A program made the position numbers and the translations under genes. Below the pieces are notes generated by a model. That model was not told the origin of the DNA, did not search any database, and saw nothing but the letters and a program-made list of their open reading frames with translations. A stretch of 64,000 nt of DNA from Ditylenchus dipsaci (taxonomy: Eukaryota; Nematoda; Chromadorea; Rhabditida; Anguinidae): assembly GCA_004194705.1 (NCBI GenBank), contig SADC01000842.1, positions 1 to 64,000 on the forward strand. Reading direction: 5' to 3'. The stretch's first letter is position 1. Every line of letters begins with the position of its first letter. Of the stretch, positions 51,158 to 61,763 are shown piece by piece.

Positions 51158-52076
51158 TCGTTGTCGTCGTCGTTGGCAAAAAACGGTTTTATAAAAAAAA
51201 ATATTCCAAAGACGACGAAAACGACGACTGCCCAGCGATTTGGTACAGTTGCGATTGGGTACAGTGATTAGGTACAGTTTTTAACAAAACTATTTACAGT
51301 AACTTGTTTGGAACACACGCTCATGCCTATACTTACGGGCGTTGGACTACCCTGAACCCAAGGCTTCGCCTAAGTTAAAAAATGAAAATTCATGCCATTA
51401 GAAACATAGATTCTATAAACAAATTTAGTCTTTTATGGTTGGGAAAATCGATTCTAGTATCGAATACTCCGCATATTTTTCTTTCCTTTATGGTCAAAAA
51501 AAGCATGCTTTTGAATTCCAGGCCTTGTTTTGTTTAAAACCAAGATAAACTACTGTACGGTAAAGTACGTAAAAAAGTTCAATGATTCGGAAAAGTTTTT
51601 GAATTGGTGGGGTCAAATTTTTAACAGGTAACCCTCTAAAAGACCATTAAAACACTCTTAAAAAGCACTGGAATATATCAACCCGAGCCCGCAAAAGTGT
51701 CTTGGCATTTTGAGTTCCGGCTAACATAAGTTGAGCCTATCTGAGCCCATCTGTTGAGCCTAAGCCTAAAACAAGGGCAGTTACAGCTATTTTATAAGAA
51801 AAATTTATGGGAGGGGTGTTTCCTTCACTAGCGCCAAAAATCAAAATGACTTCACAAAAATTACACGTTTGAGTCCGTCCTTAGGTGCACTGGTCTAGCT
51901 TGCGCCTAAGGCTAAGCCTAAGGAAAAATTTTGAAAAAAAAAGCGGTGGGACTTAATAAGTTCAAAACTAATTTTTAGACTGTGCCCAATTGTACCCAAC
52001 TGCAAGTGTACCCACCGCTGTAACCAATCACAATGTGTACCCGATCGCTGTTTTACCGAAAACGACAACGTTTATA
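51158..52076. mobile_element. Foldback element with GGGTACAGTTGCGATT array arms
   Basis: The left has CGTCGTTGTCGTCGTCGTTG, then three GGTACAGTTGCGATTGG-like units (51240-51285). The right has four inverted GTGTACCCAACTG-like units (51975-52045) and CGAAAACGACAACG. The arms are loose and no clear target duplication is seen. Confidence 0.45.
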
Positions 52077-53162
52077 ATGAGCCATTAAGCTTCAACTTAT
52101 ACTTGACTCATGCCAAATATCATGTGAAAGTTGCCTGAATTTCAACATGCATCGTGCTTTATAGTGTAGTTTCGATAGATGTGTGAGTTAGGCGCTCTGC
52201 AGTGATAAATCTCATCCGTATCTTGTAATTGGTTTGAAAAGAATTTTTTTCACCTATTTTTTGGGTTGAAAATTTTTCAACCGTCGGACTGTAAACGCAG
52301 CTCGACTCTTTGTTCACACATGCATCCTTGATTTCGATTCACATCGAGCAAACTTTTAACTAACGACAAGAAAATCGGCTCTACCCGTTAGCGCCCAAAT
52401 TGTTTGCGCCAAAAATCGTTACAGCCAAAACCGTTACATTTTTAATTAATTAGCTTGCTAGATATAGTTTTTCTAAGTAGTTTCGTGGATATTGTCATTT
52501 CCAAGTTAATACTCAAATTGATCCCAGAGAGACGGGCTACATTTGAGCAGGGGGCCTTCCAGGGGGCCGCCGGTGGAAGGTGGACCGCCGGGAAAATTAA
52601 GTTTTATTAAAAAATTTTCTCTTGCAATAAGAATTATATTTTAAGCACCCTTCACAGTCCCTTTTCACATATGTTTAACTAGTCATTGTTATTAATACAA
52701 ATCAAAAATTTCACAAAAAAGTGTAAGGTATTTGTATAAAAAGGTCTATAACAATGAGTGCCGCCTCTTCCGCCGCCGATACTTTGAACATTTCTCCGCC
52801 TCCGCCGCCGGCGCCCCAAAATCGCCAATTTTACCCGGCGGGTCGCCGGTGACCGTGCAAGTGAGACTGTAACAAGTGTTTTGGGTTTTGTGAATTTTAA
52901 GTTTTGCCCGTTCATCGTGGACTTCTCTTGTGGTCGTACAGAAAATCAATCAACTAGAGGTTGCAATTCAACTAGCATAATCATTTCAAGAACTATTTTT
53001 GCAAAACTATGCACTTGGTCAAGGAGACGTAGGCAAGTGACATATGTGGATCTTTGTTTGTTGAGAAGAAGTGAATGAGCAATCGAGAAATGGAATCCAT
53101 TACCTCGATCATCAAGAACAACATATATACATTAGAAAACAATAAATAAATACGACTACAAC
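52077..53162. other. Non-coding stretch with a GCC-rich foldback
   Basis: 52545-52860 has CCAGGGGGCCGCCGGTGG at the left and GGCGGGTCGCCGGTGACC at the right with GCC triplet runs between, probably a small foldback related in style to 6146-7010. The rest is AT-rich without genes. Confidence 0.4.
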
Positions 53163-53282
53163 AACGAGATCAAGATTATACGCGAAAACAGGCTATTGGC
53201 GTAAAGATGCCATTGGCGAAGTGATCTCATTGGCGAAATGATTTTATTGGCGAAAATTTCATTGGCGAAACGATTACGCCCC
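53163..53282 (+). repeat. ATTGGCGAAAAGATG array, unsplit copy
   Basis: Starts GATCAAGATTATACGCGAAA and ends GATTACGCCCC, with six ATTGGCGAA units. It is directly followed by TCTCGCGAGA sites, as is the split copy. Confidence 0.75.
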
Positions 53283-53486
53283 GTCTCGCGAGACAGAGTA
53301 GCTTGTCTCGCGAGACAATTTTGTTTTTTGCTTAAGTGCTCAATCAATTGATTTTTGGTTGTTGTGTGGTCGTTGGTCGTCTTTATAATATCTTTCTGTA
53401 TCATTCTTGCCTTTTTCCTGTAGATTTTCAATATAATTACTTTGTTTTCACTCGAAATAGTCGCAATGAAGCTATTTCCACACCAT
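53283..53486 (-). repeat. Inverted fragment of the direct repeat with two TCTCGCGAGA sites
   Basis: 53300-53486 is the reverse complement of about 42468-42650. The match resumes at about 55491-55530 with the inverse of 42440-42468, so the intervening 2 kb is an insertion. Confidence 0.8.
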
Positions 53487-53987
53487 GGTTGGTAAAAGGG
53501 ACAAAATGGACCAAAAGGGATAAAACGTTCAAACGAGAATTAATTTTTCATTTAAATTTTGTCCCTTTTTTATCGGTTTTATCCCTTTTTATCGGTTTTA
53601 TCCTTTTTATCGGTTTTGTCTCTTTTTTATCCCTTTCTTATTTTTGCTGGTTTAGACCCTTTTACATATTTTTTCATCACCAAAACGATAAAGTGAGGTC
53701 TATTGAGAATAACAGCGATATATTAATGAATCTATTAATGATGCTTTTAGCAGATATCCCGAAATTATTGCGACAGGTTGTAGCCCGAACATACCTACTG
53801 GCTGTATATGTCCATGTAAATCATGGACCTCTGTGAACACTCTTTTGATTTTTTTTACAACTACATAGAGCCAATTATTACTAGTTTAGAAGAGAAAAAT
53901 CTCATACAAAACTGGGCCGAATCAAGAGTTGAGTATGTGACATGTGATGCTTAAAGATCGCTTAATCGGTCAAAAGATATTAAGGAA

Positions 53988-55357
53988 TAGGGTTGTCGGG
54001 TACCCGGAATTTCCGGGTACCCGAACCGAGGAACCGAACCGGAACCGAAATTTTCGGGTAGCCGAACCGAACCGATACCCGAAACCCGAAACTTTCGGGT
54101 ACCCGGACCGAACCGATACCCGAAACCCGAAATTTTCGGGTACCCGAACCGAACCGATACCCGAAACCCGAAATTTTCGGGTACCCGAACCGATATCCGA
54201 AAAAAATGGAATTTTCAGAAAAAGGCTTCCTGCATACACGCGGTCAACTATGAAATCGGTTACCTCCCTTTTCAACATTCTTACAAACGATATCTGGAAG
54301 GACAATACTTTTTTTGGCGCAAATGTTTCTTTTGCGTAATTAGATTGAAAATGTTCACCTTTTTCAAAAAGTTTTAACACCATAATGTAGCCCTGAGATT
54401 ATGGTTTCCAGTGTAGGGATTTTCGAATTTCTCGTCCTCGTCCTTGTACTTCGTATCAAAAATTTCGGGACCGTACTTCGTACTCGTCCTTGTACCAATT
54501 TTTTCAAATCGCTCGTACTCGTAGTACTTCTCTTTCTTTTCGCTCGAACTCGTCTTCGTCCTCGCAGTACGAGGCTAAAATTGACTCGTACTCGTCTTCG
54601 TCCTCATTTTTTTCTCGTCCTTTGTGTTTTCACTCGTACTTTGCTCGTACTTCATACTTAAAAAGCCAAAAAGTAAGTTTTTAAAAAAAATTACACCTTT
54701 GCTTGAAGCTAGTATATCTTGTTGTTAAATTATAACAGAACACGATTTCTTCAAAGTAATTTAAAGATTTGACTTTTCATTTAAAAAAAACTACAAAATA
54801 GGTACACTGCAATTTTTCTGGCCGATTGTGAAGTGAGATCAGTGTTTTCAAAAATCACAGTCACACCTCACACTCACACCAGAAAATCACAGTGAACCTC
54901 CCAATCACACTAAAATCACACTCACACTTGATGTAAGTGGTAATCGATTATTAATACAGGCCCAGCCTGACACAAGCAAACAAATTGTTGTAAATCTTTG
55001 ATCCCACTGTTTGAAATCGTGTCTCCGACTTTCGGATACCCGAACCGATACCCGAAACCCGAAATTTTCGGGTATCCGGACCGAACCGATACCCGAAACC
55101 CGAAATTTTCGGGTACCCGGACCGAACCGATACCCGAAACCCGAAATTTTCGGGTACCCGGACCGAACGATACCGAAACCCGAAATTTTCGGGTATCCGG
55201 ACCGAACCGATACCCGAAATTTTCGGGTACCCGGACCGAACCGATACCCGAAACCCGAAATTTTCGGGTATCCGGACCGAACCGATACCCGAAACCCGGA
55301 AAAAACCGGGTTTCGGTTCCAATTACCCGAAAACGGGTACCCGAACCGACAACCCTA
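53988..55357. mobile_element. hAT-like element with about 41-bp tandem-array termini
   Basis: It is flanked by a perfect 8-bp repeat TTAAGGAA (53980-53987, 55358-55365). It starts TAGGGTTGTCGGGTACCCG and ends with the inverse. Each end is an array of a roughly 41-bp unit (GAAATTTTCGGGTACCCG plus ACCGAACCGATACCC): four units at 54000-54200 and about seven at 55030-55310. The middle has another degenerate array (54413-54670) and a segment with a CAGTGTTTTCAAAAATCACA hAT-like end (54842). No transposase is recognised. Confidence 0.8.
54413..54670 (+). repeat. Degenerate TCGTACTCGTCC array
   Basis: Many copies of CTCGTCCTCGTACTTCG-like 6-12 bp units, starting TAGGGATTTTCGAATTTCTC. It may be the arm of a further hAT-like insertion inside the 1370-bp element. 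The open frame across it is an array by-product. Confidence 0.5.
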
Positions 55358-55657
55358 TTAAGGAATTAAAGGGCATACCCGTGCGTTTCAAAAAGTTAAG
55401 GCGTGGACCAGCAATTTTTTTGAATCCTCCCATTTTTCACTCGTTTTACGTCAAATGTAATATTTATGACCTATGTGGAATCCACACTAAAGCCTAGAAA
55501 TTGCCAAATTTTGACGGGTGACAAACTGCACTCGAATTTCCCAGAAACACAAATCAACCCAAACCATCTAAAAGCACCTTATGCTCCCTGAATCTCGTTA
55601 AGCACCTAGTGACCAGGACCATGAATCGAGGTCCTCTACTCGGGACTGATTGCACCC

Positions 55658-55977
55658 GGTGGTAATTAATTTTGTCCGCTAATTCCCTGAAAAATGTGCG
55701 CTAATGTGAAGTATCCGCTAACTGCTGAAAAATGTCCGCTAATTCACTGAAAAATGTCCGCAATTATTCTGAAATGTGTCCCCAAATTTTTTATTTCCTA
55801 TTCTTTCTTTTTATCAATTCAGAGTGTAATTTTGAAAGCTGTGTATGATTTTTACGCCTAAAATTGTCATGCTTATAGCACTGATTCCGTCTATCTATTC
55901 GATTTTTCAGCAATTAGCGGACATTTTTTAGCAGTTAGCGGACATTTCACATTAGCGAACAAACTTAATTATCACCC
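55658..55977. mobile_element. MULE-like element with GTCCGCTAATTGCTG array termini
   Basis: It is flanked by perfect 9-bp repeats ATTGCACCC (55649-55657, 55978-55986). The ends GGTGGTAATTAATTTTG and the inverse of GGGTGATAATTAAGTTTG pair. Inside both are arrays of TCCGCTAATTCACTGAAAAA. The 120-bp middle is AT-rich and non-coding. Confidence 0.8.
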
Positions 55978-56154
55978 ATTGCACCCAGAGAGGTTCGAAG
56001 CAGCAACCTTGGTGATGAGTATATGGACCTCTACACCACTCGAACACTCAAATTATGATAAAAATAAAGTGTCCGCCCAGGTGGATTCGAACCAGAAACC
56101 TAAATCTCCCCTTAGAATCGCTCAGAACTCCATATATAAATTTTTGAGTTATTA

Positions 56155-56440
56155 TTTTAAGGGTAGTTTAAAATAGTCTAAGGTGGATTCGACGTGATTT
56201 TTGGTGATTTGGGACGTTTGGTTTAATATTTTACCTTAGGAACATCAAACTATTCGAAAAAATTTTTTTGCTATTCAAAAAAATCAAACATGTTTAATAT
56301 GCAAAAATCGAGTAGTCGGAGGGCTGCCTTCGACTACTGTATGTGAACACACAAGAGTCGGGGGCGGAGCCGGAGGCGCAGTCGGAGGCGGAGGAGAGCA
56401 CATGAACACGAGTGTTAGCATAGGTAGTCTAACAGTCGAG
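56155..56440 (-). repeat. 300-bp CTCCGCCTCC repeat, copy 3
   Basis: Inverted copy of 45662-45950. Confidence 0.75.
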
Positions 56441-56587
56441 AAATACAAAAAAATAGCTCTAGCCCTACGCTTTACCCAAAATTTCTAAGATAGCTCTAAA
56501 ATTAAAGCAATGACAACACACAACATATCATACAAGTATCTTTATGCAAAAAGGACATGGTCAACAATATTCACATAAAGACGAAAC

Positions 56588-56990
56588 TCACTCTTGAATA
56601 TATGGACGCTCCGGAAGGCCCCGTATTTATTAAGGAAAATGTCGCGGTAGAACTTGAGATCGTCCTCCAAACGGCGCTTGTCATCCTCCAAACGGCGCTT
56701 GTCATCCTCCAAACGGCGCTTGTCATCCTCCACACGGCGCTTGTCATCCTCCACTTCACCGAGACTTCGGTTAAGACGAAGAATGAGTTCCTTGGCTTCC
56801 TTCAAACTGCCAGCTTCCTGAAATTCAGCACGATCAAACTTTTTATTTAACCAAAGGTATACCCATAGCTCTGTGATTCGTACAGCAGCTAAATGTCTAA
56901 CAGGATGTTTAACTCTTTGTACATCTTCCAGCAGTCGAGCATATTTAAAAAACAAATGGCTTCATTCAAAACTTCCAGTGGTAAATTCAT
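56588..56990 (-). pseudogene. F-box-like protein with coiled-coil repeats, copy 2
   Basis: Inverted copy of 45101-45505. One A is missing in the run after the codons for YKEL (GTTAAACATCC against GTTAAAACATCC), so the start at 56990 is out of frame with the coiled coil. The 21-bp repeats and C-terminus are kept, with a small difference near KYGA. Whether the loss is real or a homopolymer error cannot be told here. Confidence 0.55.
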
Positions 56991-57125
56991 AAGAAAATAT
57001 TAATTGATTCAACTGTTAGAGTAATGAAAGTGCGGTGGCCGAAAAACCAATAATATTCACAGCTGAAATTTATAGCCTTAGTGACATTTGTGGATAAGAT
57101 AAGACTGCTGATTGAAAGGGGACAG

Positions 57126-57775
57126 TTATGCATCGTAGACGCGTGGGTTAACAGATCTTATGAAAGCCAGGGAAAAAAATCCGTAACGCACCTTAGAAAT
57201 CTCGAGAGATTTGGGAACTTCGACCATCGGCTGATGTTCATCTGGCTCCTCTTCTTTGATGGTCATCACACGATTTAGCTTCGCCGGTCCTCCCTGAATG
57301 TAAAATTTGTTATAGCATAAGAATAATAAATATCATACCTGCTCCGGTTCATCCACATGTTCTTTTCATTGGGTGCTTGCAAATAGATTCGACCAATTTC
57401 ATAAATGGATCAGGAGTAGAGGAGATGCTGTGTCGACAAGCGTCATTGCGCTGACTTTTGGCTTTTCTTTGTTCTCAACCACTTTGCTGCTGCTAGCACC
57501 TTCTCCTTGCTGGTCGACATTGCTTTGCGCCTTCTTCCTTCTTTTGTTCACTGATAGGATGTCGTTGTCTTTCTTCTTTTCACCACTCAAAGCATCTTTC
57601 TGAAAAATTTATTGTAGAAAAGATAAAGTGAAGAGACGCTACCTTCGAAGGTCGGTAGGGAGGATCTGAATTGACATTATCCAAATCTCCTGACTTGCAG
57701 CTATCCGAATCTTCGTAATCTTTCGGATCATAGGGATGAAACTCGCCCAGATTGCTTGATGACATTTCAGCTTTA
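57126..57775 (-). pseudogene. Small charged protein gene, copy 2
   Basis: Inverted copy of 44324-44965. Exon 1 is open here (GDLDNVNSDPPYRPSK), but exon 2 has lost one C in ATCTCCTCTACTCC (ATCTCCCTCTACTCC in copy 1) and its frame ends early. The two copies thus carry different single-base lesions in otherwise shared coding sequence. Confidence 0.5.
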
Positions 57776-57811
57776 ACATAATTCAATCATAAATAGGTAG
57801 AAAAGATTAAA

Positions 57812-57995
57812 AATGCCGTCCCCGACAACGAGAATTTTAAATGTTTTAATTCGCGCAGGACAGTTCTCTTTCGTCTTTCATTGTACTCTTTTGAGTCATT
57901 CGAAGCAAGTCAAAAGAGTAAAATTAAAGACGAAAGAGAACTGTCCCGCGCGAATTCAAACATTTGAAATTCTCGTTGTCGGGGACGGCAATGGC
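57812..57995. repeat. 185-bp TTCTCTTTCGTCTTT palindrome, copy 2
   Basis: Inverted copy of 44094-44278. Confidence 0.75.
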
Positions 57996-58401
57996 CCTTT
58001 AAATGCCCAGGCAAAGTGGCACAGCCAAAATGGCCGGGACAAAATGGCACAGCCAAAATGCCCCGGGCAAAACATGCCATTAACCCTCCAATTGGCCTCG
58101 ATAGTAAAAAGTTTTGTTTTCAGGCGTGTTATATCTATAAACCTCCTTGGAATAGTTACAAAGCAACGTAGCTCGCTACATATCAGTTTATAAAAATAGC
58201 TTATGCAAGCTTTGAAAAAGATTGCGAAAAAACAGGAGGGGCGAAGGCAATTGAAGAATGAAAAAAGAGCGCGCAACTTAGCACCCTTCTTTCTACATAT
58301 GAAAAGAGTGCACACATTTACGCTCTTTTTTGCGTTTAAAAAAGTTGCACATGTGTCGCTTCACCGAAAACCCACAACCAACAATTCTGGAGTAAGGGCC
58401 T

Positions 58402-59168
58402 CGTTTAAGCCTTGTATCTAATGACCAGTGTTTTCAAAAGTCAAGGTCAAGTTCAAGGTCAAGGTAAAACTTGACTTTAAACTTCAAGGACGTTTTTCTC
58501 GATTTTTAGTAAGGAAAATGGGTCTGAATTTTTTTTCCTTACCCTAAAGTCAAGATTTTGCGCTGAACAAAACGTACTTTTCAGAATAACGATATAATTT
58601 TTGCACGATGAGATATAGCCTAAAGTCAAGGTAAAATCACTTTGATTTTACCTTGACCTTAACTTTCGCTAAAATCCAGGTGATTTTACCTTGACTTTAG
58701 GCTATATCTCATCGTGCAAAGATTATATCGTTATTCTGAAAAGTACGTTTTGTTCAGCGCAAAATCTTGACTTTAAGGGACAGGAAAAAAAATTCAGACC
58801 CATTTTCCTTACTAAAATCGAGAAAAACGAACATGAAGTTTTAAAGTCAAGTTTTACCTTGACCTTGACTTTTGAAAACACTGCTAATGACTGAAAGAAA
58901 ATTCCATGTTTTTAACGCTGGAAGGGCTGTAAAATTTTTTTGTTCATAAATTGTTTTTGTTGGTGTCAATTTGCAGCTAAGTGTCAGGAGCTACACGATG
59001 ATGTTTTCTTCAGCCACCAACCTCTGAAAAAAATATCATCGTATAGCTCTGAATCTTACCTACAAAATGACACCAAGAGAAAAAATTTATGAACAAAAAA
59101 GTTTGCAGCCCTTCCCGCGTTAAAAACATGGGATTTCCTTTCAGTCATTAGATACAAGGCTTAAACGT
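58402..59168. mobile_element. Foldback with hAT MITE, inverted copy
   Basis: Reverse-complement copy of 42918-43684. The MITE is at 58426-58883. Confidence 0.75.
58426..58883. mobile_element. hAT-like palindromic MITE, copy 2
   Basis: Flanked by CTAATGAC (58418-58425, 58884-58891), the inverse of the duplication around copy 1, as expected for an inverted segmental copy rather than a new insertion. Confidence 0.85.
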
Positions 59169-59517
59169 AAATCGACTGGCTATATACATAAGCCCAGTAC
59201 ATAAGCTGGCCTATTCTCCGCCTAGGTGCAAGCCAAAAAAATCAGCAGGGGGACCAAGACAATTTTTTGTTCCTGCGAACACATATAGATGCTAAAATTG
59301 TCAGCGCTAGGCTCTCAAATTAGCAAAATTTTGAGAAATCATCGCACTTCAGAGCCCGGCCTATCATACAAACAGTGCTATGCTTTTTTTGCCACGTATT
59401 TCGCTGTTCACTTTTTCGCCTAGCTAACCTATATGAAATGGTGTGCAAGCCGTGTGAAAATCATAACCAAACAAATTTTTAAAACATCCATTTTTCTCTT
59501 TTCAACTCAAGAAAAGA

Positions 59518-59730
59518 ATGTTAACTACAATTTTGTGTTTAACTATTGTCATATTTGCTAGTTTGAGATCTGTTAAAACTGAAATTCCTAAAAGCGTTAC
59601 TCTCCGAGTCCAAGTAAATGATCCTGATGTGAAATTCATATATTTTTACAGAACTGAAGGTGTTGATTATAAGACGGACAAAAAATGTAATTTTCTTGAA
59701 ATTTTACAACAGCTGACTGTTATAACTTGA
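59518..59730 (+). CDS. Small secreted protein, unidentified (copy 2)
   Basis: The predicted 70-residue product is identical to that at 40093-40305: signal peptide, then VTLRVQVNDPDVKF-like strands. The base upstream of the ATG differs only by one T in a run. Being unchanged over the whole frame in both copies is compatible with either function or a very recent duplication. Confidence 0.45.
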   Translation: MLTTILCLTIVIFASLRSVKTEIPKSVTLRVQVNDPDVKFIYFYRTEGVDYKTDKKCNFLEILQQLTVIT

Positions 59731-59764
59731 GAAAATACAATAGAGGCTATTTGGCTTGAGTTCA

Positions 59765-60620
59765 GAATCCCCCCCCCTACGGGACTGATCAGGTGGAGGA
59801 GATAACTTCATAGTCGTGTTTCTCGACCCCGATTTCCCCGATTTCACAAGAAAGCCGCGCATTTTTTTGGTTCTGAAAAAAAAATTTTTTCGAACCACAG
59901 GGGGGGGATGTTGTCATGGTTTTTTACTCAAAATTTGAAAAATTTAAATTGGCGCCTTTTGAATTTTAAAGGAATAATGGCTGTATAGGGAGGGAAGGTA
60001 ATAAAAGGGGGCCACTAATCACACAGGGCCCACTATCAAGAAGATGTTGGACATAGTTTTGAATACTGGGGCCTACCGCATAAATAAACTCTGGTATGCA
60101 TGCTTTTTCATGCATCCCGAGTCACTTTCGAGTGATTTGTGTCTAAGGTATTTGGGTGTGCGCATCTCAACTCCAAGCCCCCAAGCCCCCTGCGCCCCGA
60201 AGGGGCGCAGGGGGCTTGAGAGTTAGAGATGCGCGCACACACTTACCTTAGACATGATTCCGATTTGTACTCTTGACCATAAAATGCATATAGAGTCTCT
60301 TTTTGCCACGGCCCAGTTGAAAAACACGGTGAGGCAATCGAAGAATACAAAGATTTGAATTTCTTATGTTCTGCCATAAAAGTGGCCCCCTTTTATTCCC
60401 TTCCCCTCCAAATACAGCCATGATTCCCTTTAAAATTCAAAAGGCGCCAATTTAAATTTTTTAAATTTTGACTAAAAACCATGATACCCCCTCTGTGGTT
60501 CGAAAATTTTTTTTCTCAAAACCAAAAACAGCCGGCTTTCTCATGAAATCGGGATCGAGAACACGAATATGATGTTATCTCCTCCATCCGATCACTCCTC
60601 GTGGGGGGGGGGGATTGTAA
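59765..60620. mobile_element. Large palindromic element with GCCTACCGC hairpin, copy 2
   Basis: Second copy of 40345-41195, with the hairpin at about 60070-60260. It differs mostly in the lengths of poly-C and poly-G runs. Confidence 0.75.
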
Positions 60621-61579
60621 ACTGCAACCTACTTTTCGTCCGAAAAACAGTTTAAGAGTGATTTTTTCTAATTTTGGACCGGGACCCGTATTAAGAGTCT
60701 GATAGCGATTCTCGGTACTCCAGAGAATCACACCAATATCTTATTCACGATGCTCTAAACACGATGGACCGCATCGATTTTTCGATTTGCTTACTCAATT
60801 TTGAGATAATGACTTCCGAAGCTAACACTCGGAAATTTGACATTCCACTGAACTTTAGGTTTTTAGGACACTTTCTGTCATGATTCTTCCAGATGTTATT
60901 CGTTATTCAAAAGCCTAGATGATGGCTTTCAAATGAAGTATTACATGCACCTTGATGATTGCTAGAGTTGCATCAACAGTGGTGATTATGAAAAAATTGA
61001 CTTTTCATAAACTAACTATTGACAAAAAAATCCATTTTCTAAATTTTTTTGACAAACTGACCAAACTAAATTTTATGTTATCAGAAATCTTGACTTTTAA
61101 TGATATATAATTTTTTTGTGAATGGGGTAGGGTAAGATGCCGAGAATGACCTTTAAAATTTTCTAGTTGTCTTAACTATTTTCAGCTTTTGACGTAAAAC
61201 TTTTTTACAAAATACAAATTAAAATTCTGACATTAGATTCGTGATCAGCAGTAGAATACACGTGGAAATAATCATCAGCAGAAATTTCTTAAAAATAAAA
61301 ATAACGTATTTTTCCAACTTAAAATTGTGTGAGGAATTATGATTGTTAGAACCAAAATCAATATTTCATCCACGCAAACCCAAAACGTGCTGTGAGTACC
61401 TCCTGACCGGTGGATATCTCCCTGGATGGCCTAAAAAATCAGTTTAAGTAAAAATCCGTTTTTCCAAACTAAAAAATTTGTGGGGAATCGGGTTTGTTGA
61501 GACCAAAAGTACGATTCAACTTACCCAACCCCAAACCTGGTGTGGCTACCTCTATACTGTGACTTAGCCTTCAACTCCG
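60621..61579. other. Non-coding part of the direct repeat
   Basis: Copy of 41196-42137; no gene or element seen. Confidence 0.4.
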
Positions 61580-61763
61580 TCTCTGACTACCTATGTTAAC
61601 ACTCGTGTTCACGTGCCCTCCTCCGCCTCCGACTGCGCCTCCGGCTCCGCCCCCGACTCTTGTGTGTTCACATACAGTAGTCGGAGGCGGCCCTCCGACT
61701 ACTCGATTTTTGCATATTAAACATGTTTGATTTTTTTGAATAGCAAAAAAAATTTTCGAATAC

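Larger units (their letters stand above)
53487..55490. mobile_element. 2-kb insertion with TTTATCGGTTTTATCCC array
   Basis: It interrupts the inverted repeat fragment within TCCACAC, which is found on both sides (8 bp with one mismatch). It starts CATGGTTGGTAAAA, has four TTTTATCGGTTTTATCCC units at 53560-53640, and ends TTTATGACCTATG. A hAT element (53988-55357) is nested inside. A short open frame spans the array but has no recognisable domain. Confidence 0.5.
55701..59177 (-). repeat. Large inverted repeat, right arm
   Basis: Reverse complement of 42908-46436. It joins the second direct-repeat copy (from 59199) through 21 unmatched bases. Confidence 0.9.

Noticed and set aside
52881..53078. 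Short ORF with Arg-rich tail
   Set aside because: No domain, no splice or signal evidence, and it lies in a repeat-rich non-coding stretch.
53944..55369. Several overlapping open frames of 110-140 codons on both strands
   Set aside because: They are translations of the 41-bp terminal arrays, open in several frames because the unit lacks stop codons.
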